Of a DNA stretch of 64,000 bases, positions 9,442-20,486 are shown in pieces. This DNA is from Neptuniibacter halophilus. GTDB lineage: Bacteria > Pseudomonadota > Gammaproteobacteria > Pseudomonadales > Balneatricaceae. Under the pieces are notes generated by a model. It worked only from the letters and a program-made list of their open reading frames with translations. It made no database searches and had not been told where the DNA came from. The translations under genes were made by a program, and so were the position numbers. Each line of letters starts with the position of its first letter. The stretch's first letter is position 1. The stretch spans positions 2,604,001 through 2,668,000 of the forward strand of contig NZ_AP027292.1 in assembly GCF_030295765.1 (NCBI RefSeq), written 5' to 3'.

Positions 9442-10220
9442 TGGATAAGCTTGCCTTACTGGGGCGTCTGGGTCTGGATAAGCTGGGGGCGTTTGGTCGC
9501 TCCGGTATGATTTTGTTCCAGTCGCTGGTGGCGAAGCCGCAGCCGCTGGTGATGCTGCCGCTACTGGTTCAGCAGATCTATTTCGTCGGTGTCCTGTCAC
9601 TGATTATTATTGTGGTTTCGGGCCTGTTTATCGGCATGGTGCTGGGATTGCAGGGTTATACCATTCTGGTGGACTATGGTTCTGAGCAGGCGGTGGGCCA
9701 GATGGTGGCTTTGAGTCTGGTCAGGGAGCTGGCGCCGGTGGTCACGGCGCTGCTGTTTGCCGGGCGGGCCGGTTCTGCCTTGACCGCAGAGATTGGATTG
9801 ATGAAGGCAACTGAGCAGTTGTCGAGTCTGGAGATGATCGGTGTCGATCCGTTGCGACGGATTATTGCGCCACGATTCTGGGCTGGCTTTATCTGTTTGC
9901 CGGTGCTTTCGGCCGTTTTTGCCATGGTGGGTATATACGGCGGTGCGCTGGTCAGTATCGACTGGCTGGGAATCTATGAGGGTTCCTTCTGGGCGAATAT
10001 GCAGAATTCAGTAGACTTTGCTGATGATGTGATGAACGGCCTGATAAAAGCCGTGGTGTTTGGTTTTGTCGTGACCTGGATTGCCGTATTCCAGGGCTAT
10101 GACTGTATTCCGACCTCAGAGGGGATCAGCCAGGCAACGACCAAAACCGTGGTCTACTCGTCTCTGGCGGTGTTAGGTCTGGATTTCATTCTTACAGCTG
10201 TAATGTTTGGAGAGCTTTAA
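9441..10220 (+). CDS. mlaE: Phospholipid transport permease MlaE
   Basis: This 259-residue membrane permease of the MlaE/YrbE family starts at GTG 9441. It carries the typical segments [18 protein letters not shown] and [20 protein letters not shown], with five or so hydrophobic spans. It forms the transmembrane core of the MlaFEDB complex. It is translationally coupled to mlaF (TAGTG junction) and is followed one base later by mlaD. Confidence 0.96.
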   Translation: MDKLALLGRLGLDKLGAFGRSGMILFQSLVAKPQPLVMLPLLVQQIYFVGVLSLIIIVVSGLFIGMVLGLQGYTILVDYGSEQAVGQMVALSLVRELAPVVTALLFAGRAGSALTAEIGLMKATEQLSSLEMIGVDPLRRIIAPRFWAGFICLPVLSAVFAMVGIYGGALVSIDWLGIYEGSFWANMQNSVDFADDVMNGLIKAVVFGFVVTWIAVFQGYDCIPTSEGISQATTKTVVYSSLAVLGLDFILTAVMFGEL

Positions 10221-10221
10221 T

Positions 10222-10680
10222 ATGCGTATGCGGGTCTTGGAGATCAGCGTAGGTGCCTTTATTCTGGCAGGGATTCTGGCGTTGATCGGTCTGGCACTGA
10301 ATGTCAGTGGCTTGAGTATGTCCTCAGGAGGCAATACCTATACGGTATACGCACGTTTTGAGAATATCGGTGGTCTGACACCGCGAGCGAAAGTGACGAT
10401 GTCCGGCGTGACCATCGGTCAGGTGACCAGTATTGAGCTGGACCATAACCAGTTGGTCGCCCGGGTGGCGATGGATATTAACAGTGATGTTGATTTTCTC
10501 TCCACTGACAGCTCTGCTGCTATTCTGACCGCGGGTCTGCTGGGTGAGCAGTATATCGGTGTGACGGTAGGTGCTGAGGAAGAGTACCTGCAGAACGGCG
10601 ATTACATTGAGGATACGCAGTCAGCGCTGGTACTGGAGGAGCTGATTGGCAAATTCCTGTTTAATGAGGTGAGCGAATGA
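10222..10680 (+). CDS. mlaD: MCE-domain lipid-binding protein MlaD
   Basis: This 152-residue protein has one N-terminal membrane anchor (about residues 7-28) and a single MCE domain (about 40-115; YARFENIGGLTPRAKVTMSG). It forms the hexameric periplasmic ring on MlaE. The start at 10222 follows the mlaE stop by one base and is preceded by GGAGAG. An in-frame ATG at 10207 inside mlaE is less likely. The stop overlaps the mlaC start. Confidence 0.95.
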   Translation: MRMRVLEISVGAFILAGILALIGLALNVSGLSMSSGGNTYTVYARFENIGGLTPRAKVTMSGVTIGQVTSIELDHNQLVARVAMDINSDVDFLSTDSSAAILTAGLLGEQYIGVTVGAEEEYLQNGDYIEDTQSALVLEELIGKFLFNEVSE

Positions 10681-11333
10681 TGATGGCGACAATAGCAAAG
10701 CGCAGTGGTCACTGGTTGCTGGCGCTGACGATGTTGCTGGTACCGGTTGCGCAGGCTGATGAGTCTAAGGGCTGGAATGAAGCCAGTGCTGTAATCGAGG
10801 GGGCAACCCGCGATGTTATTCAGTTAATGGAAGATAAAACCCTGCTGGAAGAGTCGGCTGAAGACCTGCTGATTGCTGAGGTTGATAAAGTGCTGTCACC
10901 GGTAGTGGACTTCAGCTACATCGCCAAGGGTGTGATGGGCAAATACTACCGTAAGGCAAATGATGCCGAGCGTGAGCGCTTTGCTGAAGTATTTAAAACC
11001 ACGCTGCTGAAAACCTACGCCAAGGCGCTGGTCGGCTTTAAGATTGAAAAGTACGCGCTGGTGCCGCCACGGGGTGAGAGCCCGCACGAAGACAAGCAGA
11101 TCGTCAGTGTTGATGTGTTTGCTGCGGATGGCTCCAAATACACGCTGATCTACTACATGCGTAAGCAGGAACAGAGCTGGATGCTGGTGAATGCGGTACT
11201 GGATGGCAGTATCAATATCCGTCTCAGCTTCAAGAACCAGTTTGCGGAGATGATGCAGGAGCATCGCGGTGATGTTTCTAAAGTGATTGCCAGTTGGAAA
11301 GATAAGGTCGATCCGGGTAAGGAGAGTGCCTGA
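10677..11333 (+). CDS. mlaC: Periplasmic phospholipid shuttle MlaC
   Basis: This 218-residue protein has a signal peptide (cleavage near VAQADES, about residue 30) and a Tol-Tol-Ttg2D/MlaC fold (VDFSYIAKGVMGKYYRKA is the family-typical segment). It ferries phospholipid between the outer-membrane MlaA complex (mlaA is not here) and MlaFEDB. Three consecutive ATG codons (10677, 10680, 10683) make the exact start uncertain. It overlaps mlaD by four bases and mlaB by one. Confidence 0.95.
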   Translation: MMMATIAKRSGHWLLALTMLLVPVAQADESKGWNEASAVIEGATRDVIQLMEDKTLLEESAEDLLIAEVDKVLSPVVDFSYIAKGVMGKYYRKANDAERERFAEVFKTTLLKTYAKALVGFKIEKYALVPPRGESPHEDKQIVSVDVFAADGSKYTLIYYMRKQEQSWMLVNAVLDGSINIRLSFKNQFAEMMQEHRGDVSKVIASWKDKVDPGKESA

Positions 11334-11623
11334 TGGCCAGCGTCCGGCTTGAAGCAGAGCAGACGATCCGTCTTGATGGTGAGCTTAAATTCCCGGTGAT
11401 CGTCGCTGTGCGTAAACAGGTAGAGCAGATGCTGTCAGGCCTTGATGGCGATGTGAATCTGGACTTTGCTGGAGTGACCGCGGCGGATAGTTCCGCGCTC
11501 TCTTTCTGGCTCTGTTGCCTGCGTTTTGCTAACGGTAATGGCACCCGCCTGCATGCACTGAACTTGTCTGAAGAATTGCGCGGCATTGTCCGTCTGGTCG
11601 GGCTTGAGAAACAGATTGCGTAA
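11333..11623 (+). CDS. mlaB: STAS-domain protein MlaB
   Basis: This is a 96-residue STAS protein. The conserved segment AADSSALSFWLCCLRFA contains the Ser/Thr pair aligned with the key Thr of E. coli MlaB. MlaB binds MlaF and is needed for assembly and activity of the transporter. It is the last gene of mlaFEDCB and is followed at once by an intrinsic terminator (11645-11670). Confidence 0.92.
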   Translation: MASVRLEAEQTIRLDGELKFPVIVAVRKQVEQMLSGLDGDVNLDFAGVTAADSSALSFWLCCLRFANGNGTRLHALNLSEELRGIVRLVGLEKQIA

Positions 11624-11644
11624 ATTAACGCGGATCTGCTAATA

Positions 11645-11670
11645 AGGCGATGCTTGGCATCGCCTTTTTT
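11645..11670 (+). terminator. Intrinsic terminator after mlaB
   Basis: AAGGCGATGC and GCATCGCCTT form a 10-bp stem with a TTG loop, followed by a T run to 11670. It starts 22 bases after the mlaB stop and separates the mla operon from ibaG-murA. Confidence 0.9.
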
Positions 11671-11733
11671 GTCTCGATCCGTTATTATTTCCGCCTTATT
11701 TTTTATCTTGAAGTGTTCGATCAGGAGCTTTGA

Positions 11734-11976
11734 ATGCAGGCTGAACAGGTTAAGCAGATTCTGGAGTCGCAACTGGAAAATTGTACAGTGACTACCGCTG
11801 GGGAAGGTTGTGATTTTCAGGTCACCGTTGTCGGTGAACTTTTTGAAGGGCTGCGCCCGGTTAAGTGCCAGCAACTGGTTTACTCTTGCCTGAATGAGTA
11901 TATCGCCGACGGAAGTATTCACGCCCTGACCATCAAGACATACACGCCCGCGCAGTGGCAAGCCGCGCAGAACTGA
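11734..11976 (+). CDS. ibaG: BolA-family protein IbaG
   Basis: This 80-residue protein is of the BolA/IbaG type, with the class-II-KH-like core ending GSIHALTIKTYTPAQW, where the conserved His can serve as an iron-sulfur ligand with a monothiol glutaredoxin. It lies between the mla terminator and murA, as in E. coli (yrbA). A SD-like AGGAG precedes the ATG. Confidence 0.92.
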   Translation: MQAEQVKQILESQLENCTVTTAGEGCDFQVTVVGELFEGLRPVKCQQLVYSCLNEYIADGSIHALTIKTYTPAQWQAAQN

Positions 11977-13263
<1,287 letters not shown>

Positions 13264-13283
13264 ACAACGGGTGTAAAAACGCT

Positions 13284-13937
13284 ATGAAGCAGCAACTTAC
13301 GATTGCACTGTCTAAAGGACGTATCCTCAAAGAAACTCTGCCACTGCTGGCTGAGGCGGACATTGTTCCGGCTGAGGATATTCATAGCAGCCGTAAACTG
13401 ATCTTCGATACCAACCATGACAACATCAAACTGGTAGTGATTCGTGCTACCGATGTGCCGACCTACGTTGAGTACGGTGGTGCGGATATGGGTATCGCAG
13501 GTAAGGATGTTCTGCTTGAGCATGGTTCAGCGGGTCTGTATGAACCGCTGGATCTGAAAATCTCCAAGTGCCGGCTGATGGTGGCCGGGCCGAAAGATGC
13601 ACAGCCGGTTGAAGGGCGAATGAAAGTCGCGAGTAAATTCGTCAATGTGACCCGCGACTACTTTGCCAAGCAGGGCTGTCAGGTCGATATCATTAAACTC
13701 TACGGCGCAATGGAGCTGGCACCGCTGATGGGGCTGGCTGACCGGATTGTGGATATCGTTGATACCGGTAATACCCTGCGCGCCAACGGTCTTGAGCCGA
13801 TGGAAGAGATTGCAGATATCAGCTCCCGTCTGGTGGTGGGTCAACCATCCATGAAAATGAAGTATCGTCAGATCCAGCCGATTCTGGACAAGCTGGCGGC
13901 AGCAGTAGCGCGCCGTGAAGCGGAGGTGTCAGCATGA
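13284..13937 (+). CDS. hisG: ATP phosphoribosyltransferase, short form HisG
   Basis: This 217-residue protein starts [10 protein letters not shown] and contains the PRPP-binding segment [14 protein letters not shown]. It lacks the C-terminal ACT-like regulatory domain of the roughly 300-residue long form. Short HisG enzymes need the HisRS-like partner HisZ for activity and feedback control; hisZ is not in this window. The enzyme catalyses the first step of histidine synthesis. It overlaps hisD by four bases. Confidence 0.96.
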   Translation: MKQQLTIALSKGRILKETLPLLAEADIVPAEDIHSSRKLIFDTNHDNIKLVVIRATDVPTYVEYGGADMGIAGKDVLLEHGSAGLYEPLDLKISKCRLMVAGPKDAQPVEGRMKVASKFVNVTRDYFAKQGCQVDIIKLYGAMELAPLMGLADRIVDIVDTGNTLRANGLEPMEEIADISSRLVVGQPSMKMKYRQIQPILDKLAAAVARREAEVSA

Positions 13938-15241
13938 GTGAAGTAACCATTACCCGTCTGGATAAAGCGCAGGCGGATTTCAGTGAGAAGCTGGATAAGC
14001 TGCTGGCATGGGAATCGGTATCCGACGATAAGGTTAACCAGATCGTCAATGAGATCCTGCAGCGGGTACGCAGCGAAGGTGATGCGGCGCTGATCGAATA
14101 CACCAACCGTTTTGATCACACTCAGGTTGAGTCGATGGCTCAGCTTGAGATGAGCCGTGAGCGTTTGCAACAGGCGCTGGATAATCTGCCTCAGGCACAG
14201 CGTGATGCGCTGGAAGTAGCGGCACAGCGTGTTCGTAGCTACCACGAGCGGCAGAAGGGTGAATCCTGGCAGTACACTGAAGCCGATGGCACGATGCTGG
14301 GCCAGAAGGTAACGCCAATGGACCGTGTTGGTCTGTATGTACCGGGCGGTAAGGCTGCTTACCCTTCATCTGTACTGATGAATGCGATGCCGGCCAAAGT
14401 GGCGGGTGTAGGTGAAATCATTATGGTTGTGCCAACGCCGGGTGGTGAGGTCAACGAGCTGGTACTGGCGGCAGCCTGTCTGGCGGGTGTTGACCGGGTC
14501 TTCTGCGTAGGTGGTGCTCAGGCGGTTGCCGCGCTGGCTTACGGGACAGAAACCGTACCTCAGGTGGATAAGATTGTCGGCCCGGGTAATATCTTTGTTG
14601 CCACGGCGAAGCGTGCCGTATTTGGTGCAGTTGGCATCGATATGATCGCTGGCCCTTCCGAGATTCTGGTTGTCTGTGATGGCGATACTGACCCGGACTG
14701 GGTGGCGATGGACCTGTTCTCTCAGGCAGAGCATGACGAAGATGCGCAGTCGATTCTGGTCTCTCCGGATGCGGAGTTCATCGACGCGGTGGATGCCAGT
14801 ATTCAGAAGTTGCTGCCAACCATGGAGCGTAAAGAGATTATTGAGACGTCGCTGCGTCTGCGTGCTGCACTGATCAAGGTAGCGGATATGGATGAGGCGG
14901 CTGAAGTTGCTAACCGGATTGCACCTGAGCACCTTGAATTGTCGGTTGCTGATCCGGAAGCGATGTTGCCGAAGATCCGTCATGCCGGTGCGATCTTTAT
15001 GGGCCGCTACACGGCTGAAGCGCTGGGTGATTACTGTGCCGGGCCTAACCACGTGCTGCCGACTTCCGGCACTGCACGTTTCTCATCACCGCTGGGTGTG
15101 TATGATTTCCAGAAGCGCTCATCCCTGATTATGTTCTCGGCTGACGGCGCTTCAGAGATGGGTAAAGTCGCATCTGTGCTGGCACGGGGTGAGAGTCTCA
15201 CGGCCCACGCCCGCTCTGCTGAGTACCGGATTAAAGACTAA
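13934..15241 (+). CDS. hisD: Histidinol dehydrogenase HisD
   Basis: This 435-residue enzyme has the family segments [29 protein letters not shown], the Zn-site region [10 protein letters not shown], and [10 protein letters not shown] with the catalytic Glu-His pair. It oxidises L-histidinol to L-histidine in two NAD-dependent steps. The ATG overlaps the hisG stop (ATGA), so hisG and hisD are translationally coupled. The remaining his genes are elsewhere, as in Pseudomonas. Confidence 0.98.
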   Translation: MSEVTITRLDKAQADFSEKLDKLLAWESVSDDKVNQIVNEILQRVRSEGDAALIEYTNRFDHTQVESMAQLEMSRERLQQALDNLPQAQRDALEVAAQRVRSYHERQKGESWQYTEADGTMLGQKVTPMDRVGLYVPGGKAAYPSSVLMNAMPAKVAGVGEIIMVVPTPGGEVNELVLAAACLAGVDRVFCVGGAQAVAALAYGTETVPQVDKIVGPGNIFVATAKRAVFGAVGIDMIAGPSEILVVCDGDTDPDWVAMDLFSQAEHDEDAQSILVSPDAEFIDAVDASIQKLLPTMERKEIIETSLRLRAALIKVADMDEAAEVANRIAPEHLELSVADPEAMLPKIRHAGAIFMGRYTAEALGDYCAGPNHVLPTSGTARFSSPLGVYDFQKRSSLIMFSADGASEMGKVASVLARGESLTAHARSAEYRIKD

Positions 15242-15269
15242 GCGGGCCACCGGCCTGCCGCAGGGCCTG

Positions 15270-16622
15270 TTACCTCTGGGTGGCAGGCCCCATACCTTCC
15301 TCATAAAAGACGCAACCGCCTTTACCTTTCTGCTTCGCCTGATACATTGCAATATCTGCGTGGCGTACCATTTCATCCGCATCCAGACTACTGCTGACGG
15401 CAACACCGATACTGGCGCTCGGGATCACCTCTTCGCTGTTGATCAGCATCGGCTGGCGGATCTGCTCGAGCAGGCGCTGTGTAATACGGTGCATATCAGG
15501 CAGTGAGTGTTCGGTGGATTCAGAGATAATGATGGTAAACTCATCGCCGCCGATCCGGGCGACCAGATCAGTATCGCGCAGGGATAGCTGAAGCCGTTGA
15601 GCGACCTCACGTAACAGCAGGTCACCACCACGGTGGCCGAAGCGGTCATTGACCGGTTTCAGGTTATCCAGATCGATAAAGATCAGAGCAACTTCAAGGT
15701 CATAACGCTGCGCTTTCTTCAGGGTGTAGTCGAGCCGGTCATTAAAGGTGGAGCGGTTAGCCAGCCCAGTCAGGGAATCGAAATGGGCCAGTTGTGTCAG
15801 TCGCTTCTCGGTGGCTTTGCTCTCAGAGATATCCCGGCAGATGACGCTGAAAGATGAGTTGCCGCCCTGACGGGTTTTCAGCACACTGATCTTAACCGGG
15901 AAACTGCGTCCGCTGAGTGATACCCCGGTCAGATACAGGTTGTCAGCAACATGGTCTTTCGTGCCGGCGAAAAACTGATCTTCAAACAGCTTGTTGCTGT
16001 CCATCTCTTCAATTAACTGAAGGAAGTTATACAGATCCGGGTAGTCATAGATCTCAAACATCCGCTCCGCTGCGGCGTTGAGTTTTTGTAGCTGACCGTG
16101 GCTGTCGAGGATCATGATCCCTTCAGGTGACAGCTCAAAGATTGACAGTATCTGTTCTTCGGCCTGGCTCAGTTCGCGGACGGTGCGTTGTAGTTTACGT
16201 GCCTGACGTTTCAGTGAATTCTCCCGGCGCAGGATCTCCGAAACATCGTAGACATGAATCAGACAGTAATGTTTGCCCTCTGCGCTGAGGCGCGAAAGGA
16301 TCAGTTTCTGTTCGATATATTCATGTTTCCGTTCCAGCGAAAACAGCGGCAGGGGATGACGATGAATGGTGTTTGAGAGAATCGAGGAGAGGCCCATCTC
16401 CACGGTTTGCCGTGCACGGCTGATCAGATAACTTTCCGGTTTCAGATTGAGTGCGTCGAACAGGGTTTGTCCGCTGATCTGCTGAAACGGAATGCCGCTG
16501 TGCTGGGCCATCCAGTCATTCCAGAAACAGACATTCAACTGATCATCCAGCAAGATCACACCGGCTTGCAGCTTATCCAGTACCTGATCCAGAATCGGGA
16601 GGGGTGGGGCTTGTGTACTCAT
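15270..16622 (-). CDS. PAS-domain diguanylate cyclase
   Basis: This is a 450-residue soluble protein. Two PAS-like regions (about 10-120 and 155-275) are joined by a short helical linker (about 130-160), and a GGDEF domain occupies about 280-440. The active-site motif GGDEF is at about 358-362. An intact product-inhibition I-site (RDTD, five residues before GGDEF) is present, so c-di-GMP synthesis with feedback inhibition is expected. It is the third gene of a minus-strand unit with a receiver protein and a CheC-like protein (16627-17610), four bases after the CheC-like stop. The PAS ligand is unknown. Confidence 0.9.
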   Translation of the reverse strand: MSTQAPPLPILDQVLDKLQAGVILLDDQLNVCFWNDWMAQHSGIPFQQISGQTLFDALNLKPESYLISRARQTVEMGLSSILSNTIHRHPLPLFSLERKHEYIEQKLILSRLSAEGKHYCLIHVYDVSEILRRENSLKRQARKLQRTVRELSQAEEQILSIFELSPEGIMILDSHGQLQKLNAAAERMFEIYDYPDLYNFLQLIEEMDSNKLFEDQFFAGTKDHVADNLYLTGVSLSGRSFPVKISVLKTRQGGNSSFSVICRDISESKATEKRLTQLAHFDSLTGLANRSTFNDRLDYTLKKAQRYDLEVALIFIDLDNLKPVNDRFGHRGGDLLLREVAQRLQLSLRDTDLVARIGGDEFTIIISESTEHSLPDMHRITQRLLEQIRQPMLINSEEVIPSASIGVAVSSSLDADEMVRHADIAMYQAKQKGKGGCVFYEEGMGPATQR

Positions 16623-16626
16623 CCGC

Positions 16627-17247
16627 TTACACCATCTGGTTGTAAAAATTATCCAGCTCGGCGGCGAGCATGCGTGCCGAGTCAGCGGTCATAACATAGG
16701 TGATACTGCCGTTTACCTGACCTGCGGGCAGGGAGAAGGTAACCTGCATAATCAGGGCGACCGGATCATCCTCAGAACTGACCCGGGCCAGATCCAGTAC
16801 TTGCTCGCAGGTGCCGGTGACCATCTTCGGGATACCGCTTTCCAGTGTGGAGCCCAGCATGTCAGAGATAGAACCAAAGCAGGCGTTGAGGATGATATTA
16901 GCCACCTCTTTCAGCGCATCCTGTTCCATCTCGGTGAGTTCATCGAGCGGTATATTGCTGCCCAGCAGGCGCTGAACCAGCTCGAAACTGCTGCGCTCAC
17001 TGAAAACCAGAAAGGAGACGCCGGAGAAGCGCCCGGTGAAGACCTGTTCAACCGCCTCAACCTTTTCTGCGGTAAAACGCTGCAGGCTGGCTGCAGCCTC
17101 GTCAAACTTGCTGCAGCTAATTTTGGGAACGCACAGGTCGACCTCTTCGTTGACCATTTCGCTGAGTACCGAAGCGGCTTTACCGACGCCGATATTGAAC
17201 AGTTCGGTCAGGGTATCGAGCTGAGTTGGGGTCAGTTGCTGGCTCAT
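16627..17247 (-). CDS. CheC-like chemotaxis phosphatase
   Basis: This is a 206-residue CheC/CheX-family protein. Both CheC active-site signatures (ExxN) are present: ELFNIGVGKAAS near residue 15 and EVANIILNACF near 96. That predicts a two-site aspartyl-phosphate phosphatase acting on CheY-like receivers. The gene starts three bases after the stop of a stand-alone receiver gene (17251-17610), its probable substrate, and is followed by a diguanylate cyclase. No chemotaxis or flagellar genes are nearby, so the unit may work apart from classical chemotaxis. Confidence 0.85.
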   Translation of the reverse strand: MSQQLTPTQLDTLTELFNIGVGKAASVLSEMVNEEVDLCVPKISCSKFDEAAASLQRFTAEKVEAVEQVFTGRFSGVSFLVFSERSSFELVQRLLGSNIPLDELTEMEQDALKEVANIILNACFGSISDMLGSTLESGIPKMVTGTCEQVLDLARVSSEDDPVALIMQVTFSLPAGQVNGSITYVMTADSARMLAAELDNFYNQMV

Positions 17248-17250
17248 CCT

Positions 17251-17610
17251 TTACTCCTGGAAAAAGGCCATCACCTTCTCTTCGTTAAGCGGTTTCGCGA
17301 TAAATTGCAGGCCAATACTTTCGGATTTTTCCTGAGTGCTTTTCTGCACGTTGGCGGTGAACAGGCCGATCTGCGCGTCGGGCTGGATTTCACGAATCTG
17401 AGGGTAAGCTTCAATGCCAGTCATGCCGGGCATATTGTGATCGAGAGTGATGTAGTCGAATAGTTGCTCTGTGCACAGCTCCAGAGCCTGATCCGCGTTT
17501 TCGGCTTCACTGATCAGCCAGTTGCTGTGATGGGTAGAGATAATCTTGGAGATCATCATTCTGGAAAGACGACTGTCGTCGACAACAAGGACGCTGCGTA
17601 CTGGGTCCAT
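17251..17610 (-). CDS. Stand-alone response regulator receiver (CheY-like)
   Basis: This 119-residue protein is a single receiver domain. The acidic pair is in VVDDSRLS, the phosphoacceptor Asp is in TLDHNMPGMTG, the switch Thr is in LFTANV, and the conserved Lys is in IAKPL. There is no output domain. It heads a three-gene unit with a CheC-like phosphatase and a PAS-GGDEF cyclase, which suggests a phosphorylation circuit feeding c-di-GMP control. No histidine kinase is adjacent. Confidence 0.9.
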   Translation of the reverse strand: MDPVRSVLVVDDSRLSRMMISKIISTHHSNWLISEAENADQALELCTEQLFDYITLDHNMPGMTGIEAYPQIREIQPDAQIGLFTANVQKSTQEKSESIGLQFIAKPLNEEKVMAFFQE

Positions 17611-17770
17611 ACAAGTACCTGTCTCTGAACTTCGGCCACACCGTGAGGCCGTGCTACAAATAATAGCAGTGTTGGCGGGTTAGTGTGAGAAAATGTGCTA
17701 AAGCCCACCTTACTGTGGGGTTAATGGCGAAGATTATAACCGACAGCCGGCGTGCCGCTAAGTTTAATTT

Positions 17771-18916
17771 TTAACCACCGCTTTTCGGTCTTTCACCGAT
17801 CTGAGTGGGGAATGTCAGCTCGCGTCCGTCACGTAATACACTCACCTGTACCGTTTCACCGGGGCGGTAACGGGCAATCTGAGACATCGATTTGCGGCCG
17901 TCCATAATGGCCTGATCATTAATGGCCAGCATGATATCACCGGGCTGCAGTCCGGCGCGGTGGGCCGGGCCATCGCGAAATACGCCGGCAATAATCAGCC
18001 CCTGCATTTTGTTCAGTCCGAAGGATTCCGCCAGCCGGGGAGTAAGTTCCTGAATCTCTATCCCCAGCCAGCCGCGAATAACACGGCCGTGTCTGATCAG
18101 ATCCTCCATTACCTGACGGGTCAGGTCTGACGGGATGGCAAAGCCAATACCCTGAGAACCACCAGATTTGGAGAAGATGGCGGTATTAATACCGATCAGG
18201 TTGCCGTAGGCATCGACCAGAGCGCCGCCGGAGTTGCCCGGATTAATCGCAGCATCGGTCTGAATGAAGTCTTCATAGGTATTCAGGCCGACGCTGTTCC
18301 GCCCGGTGGCACTGATAATCCCCATGGTGACGGTCTGCCCGACGCCGAACGGATTGCCGATGGCCAGTACAACGTCGCCGACCTGATGGCCTTCTGACTG
18401 ACTCAGCGTGATGCTGGGCAGATCATTGAGGTCGACTTTAAGCACCGCCAGATCGGTGTCAGGATCGCTGCCGATGACTTCGGCCATTGCTTCGCGGCCA
18501 TCTTTCAGAGCGACGACGATGCTGTCAGCGCCGCTGATGACGTGATTATTGGTAACGATGTATCCCTGAGCGCTGAGAATAACACCGGAACCGAGGCTGG
18601 ACTGAATCCGTTCCCGCTGCGGAATACTTTCTGAATCGAAAAAGTTGCGAAAGAACGGGTCGTTGAAAAGCGGATGGACCTGCTGTCTGACCACGGTGCG
18701 GGTATAGATATTGACGACAGCCGGAGCTGCGATCTCAACGGCCCGGGCGTAAGAAACCGGGCCTTCTCCCAGACCGCGGTTCAGAGGGCGGCTGGATTCA
18801 CGGAACTCAATGGTCGGGTTCTGTGAATTGAGCAGATCGGGGAACAACTGCAGTAGCAGAATGGCGACCAGAACACCGGACAGTACCGGCCAGAAAAGAA
18901 AACTTAATTTACGCAT
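17771..18916 (-). CDS. Periplasmic serine protease of the DegS/AlgW type
   Basis: This 381-residue HtrA-family protein has one N-terminal membrane anchor (about 8-26), a trypsin-like domain with triad His125, Asp155 and Ser229 (NPGNSGGAL), and a single C-terminal PDZ domain (about 275-370). One PDZ plus an uncleaved anchor fits DegS/AlgW, which cuts the anti-sigma factor RseA/MucA when misfolded porins bind the PDZ domain, rather than two-PDZ DegP. mucA and rpoE are not in this window. It is divergent from the Nif3-family gene. Confidence 0.92.
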   Translation of the reverse strand: MRKLSFLFWPVLSGVLVAILLLQLFPDLLNSQNPTIEFRESSRPLNRGLGEGPVSYARAVEIAAPAVVNIYTRTVVRQQVHPLFNDPFFRNFFDSESIPQRERIQSSLGSGVILSAQGYIVTNNHVISGADSIVVALKDGREAMAEVIGSDPDTDLAVLKVDLNDLPSITLSQSEGHQVGDVVLAIGNPFGVGQTVTMGIISATGRNSVGLNTYEDFIQTDAAINPGNSGGALVDAYGNLIGINTAIFSKSGGSQGIGFAIPSDLTRQVMEDLIRHGRVIRGWLGIEIQELTPRLAESFGLNKMQGLIIAGVFRDGPAHRAGLQPGDIMLAINDQAIMDGRKSMSQIARYRPGETVQVSVLRDGRELTFPTQIGERPKSGG

Positions 18917-18977
18917 CGATGTGTAGTCGCTCCGCTTGATCCAGCATAGAATTATACGATGTATGCAGCCTTTGTGA

Positions 18978-19754
18978 ATGGATAAGAAAACAATGTCGGT
19001 AAAACTTTCAGACCTTATGAGCTATCTCGATCAGCGACTGACGCCGGAGCGGTTTCGTGACTACTGCCCGAATGGTTTGCAGATCGAAGGTAAAGCGGAA
19101 GTCAGCCGCCTGATCAGTGGTGTTACCGCCTCACAGGACCTGCTGGATGCTGCGGTGGAGCAGGGCGCCGATGCGATTCTGGTGCACCATGGTTTTTTCT
19201 GGAAGGGTGAGAATAGCTGTATCAGCGGGATTAAAAAGAAGCGGATAAAAACCCTGCTTGAGCACGATATCAGCCTGATTGCCTATCACCTTCCGCTGGA
19301 TGCGCATCCGGAAGTGGGCAATAACGCGCAGTTGGCTAAGCTGCTTGGTATTACTGTTCAGGGTGGGCTGGAGCCGGACAACCCGCTGAGTGTCGGGAAT
19401 GTGGGTGAGCTGGCGGAGGCGGTCAGTGCAGCAGAGCTGGCACAGCGGATCGCTTCGGCTCTGCAGCGCGAGCCGTTGCATATCAGCGGGGGCGAACATC
19501 TGATTAAGCGGCTGGCCTGGTGTACCGGCGGGGCGCAGGGGTACATTGAAAAAGCGGTGGAGCTGGGTGTGGATGCTTACCTGTCTGGTGAGATATCGGA
19601 GCCGACCTATCACAGCGCCCGTGAGAACGGGATTCACTATTTTGCAGCGGGTCATCATGCGACTGAGCGCTATGGGGCTAAAGCGTTGGGTGAAGAGCTG
19701 GCGCAGACGTTTAATCTGCAGCACCAGTTTATTGATATCGACAATCCGGTTTGA
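18978..19754 (+). CDS. Nif3-like dinuclear metal-centre protein
   Basis: This 258-residue protein of the Nif3/YbgI family has metal-binding segments [26 protein letters not shown] and a late HHATERYG motif. Homologues are toroidal hexamers with two metals; the family is linked to GTP cyclohydrolase type I-like activity in some members, but the role is not settled. An in-frame ATG at 18993 (MSVKLSD) is an equally good start. It is divergent from the degS/algW-type gene, a pairing seen in pseudomonads. Confidence 0.88.
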   Translation: MDKKTMSVKLSDLMSYLDQRLTPERFRDYCPNGLQIEGKAEVSRLISGVTASQDLLDAAVEQGADAILVHHGFFWKGENSCISGIKKKRIKTLLEHDISLIAYHLPLDAHPEVGNNAQLAKLLGITVQGGLEPDNPLSVGNVGELAEAVSAAELAQRIASALQREPLHISGGEHLIKRLAWCTGGAQGYIEKAVELGVDAYLSGEISEPTYHSARENGIHYFAAGHHATERYGAKALGEELAQTFNLQHQFIDIDNPV

Positions 19755-19824
19755 TTTGCATAATCCTCAGGCCGTGTGAATACACAGCCTGATGGTCGCG
19801 AGTGCTGCGATGTGCGTTTGCCGC

Positions 19825-20358
19825 TCAGGAGGCCGCAGCGCTCTCTTTCTTTTCGGTTGCTGTACTGTCGGCCGGAGTGTCTGACGCGGTGTCTGCATCG
19901 GCGTCTTCAGCCTTCTCTTTGAGACCAAAGGTTTCAGACAGTGTGCCTTCCTCCTCCGGTGCCTTAGGTGCGTAGTCCCGCGGCGGTTCTGCGCCGCTCT
20001 CTTCCGTTTTCTCGGTTTCGGCAGGGGCAGGTTCAGTTGCACCTTCTTCCAGTTTCGGAGTCATGGCCGGCTCCAGTGCCATATCGATTGCGCCCGGCTG
20101 GCAAAGGCCCTGAGCGCCGCTTGCCAGGTGTTCATGCACCTCTTTGTAGCTCTGAGTCAGACCGTTAACCAGTTGCGCTGTTTTTTCAAAATGTCCGGTC
20201 ACTTCAGACCGGTAGCTTTCCAGTTCCCGCTTCGCGTCTTCCAACTGCTCGGCCAGTTCCGCCTGACGGCCGCTGCCGCCTCCCGAGCGCCCTAACAGGT
20301 AGCCGATTACAGCACCTACTACCAACGCCACAATGCTGATAAGCCAGATATTTTCCAC
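19825..20358 (-). CDS. ZapG/YhcB-like (DUF1043) inner-membrane protein
   Basis: This 177-residue protein has one N-terminal membrane span (about 5-24, with the GAVIGYLLGR end typical of the family), a short coiled coil (about 32-60), and a segment SYKEVHEHLASGAQGLC conserved in YhcB. The remaining 80 residues are low-complexity and rich in Glu, Ala and Thr, making it longer than the roughly 130-residue E. coli protein. In E. coli the protein affects cell shape, division and envelope synthesis. Confidence 0.8.
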   Translation of the reverse strand: MENIWLISIVALVVGAVIGYLLGRSGGGSGRQAELAEQLEDAKRELESYRSEVTGHFEKTAQLVNGLTQSYKEVHEHLASGAQGLCQPGAIDMALEPAMTPKLEEGATEPAPAETEKTEESGAEPPRDYAPKAPEEEGTLSETFGLKEKAEDADADTASDTPADSTATEKKESAAAS

Positions 20359-20486
20359 AGAGACTCCTTAATCGTTATAGCCAGGGAGGATTACCGGGCT
20401 ACAAGCATAAAACAAATAGGATTATCTGCCTATGCCTTATCGACAGGGCAGCATTTTATCAGGCGCTGGATCAGGAAACGGGCTGA

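Noticed and set aside
15245-15295. GC-rich hairpin after hisD (GGCCTGCC...GGCAGGCC)
   Set aside because: No T run follows it and it partly overlaps the end of the cyclase gene, so terminator function is not supported.
17704-17725. Possible minus-strand terminator hairpin (CCCAC...GTGGG) after the degS-like gene
   Set aside because: The stem is 5 bp with a weak T tract; too weak to list.
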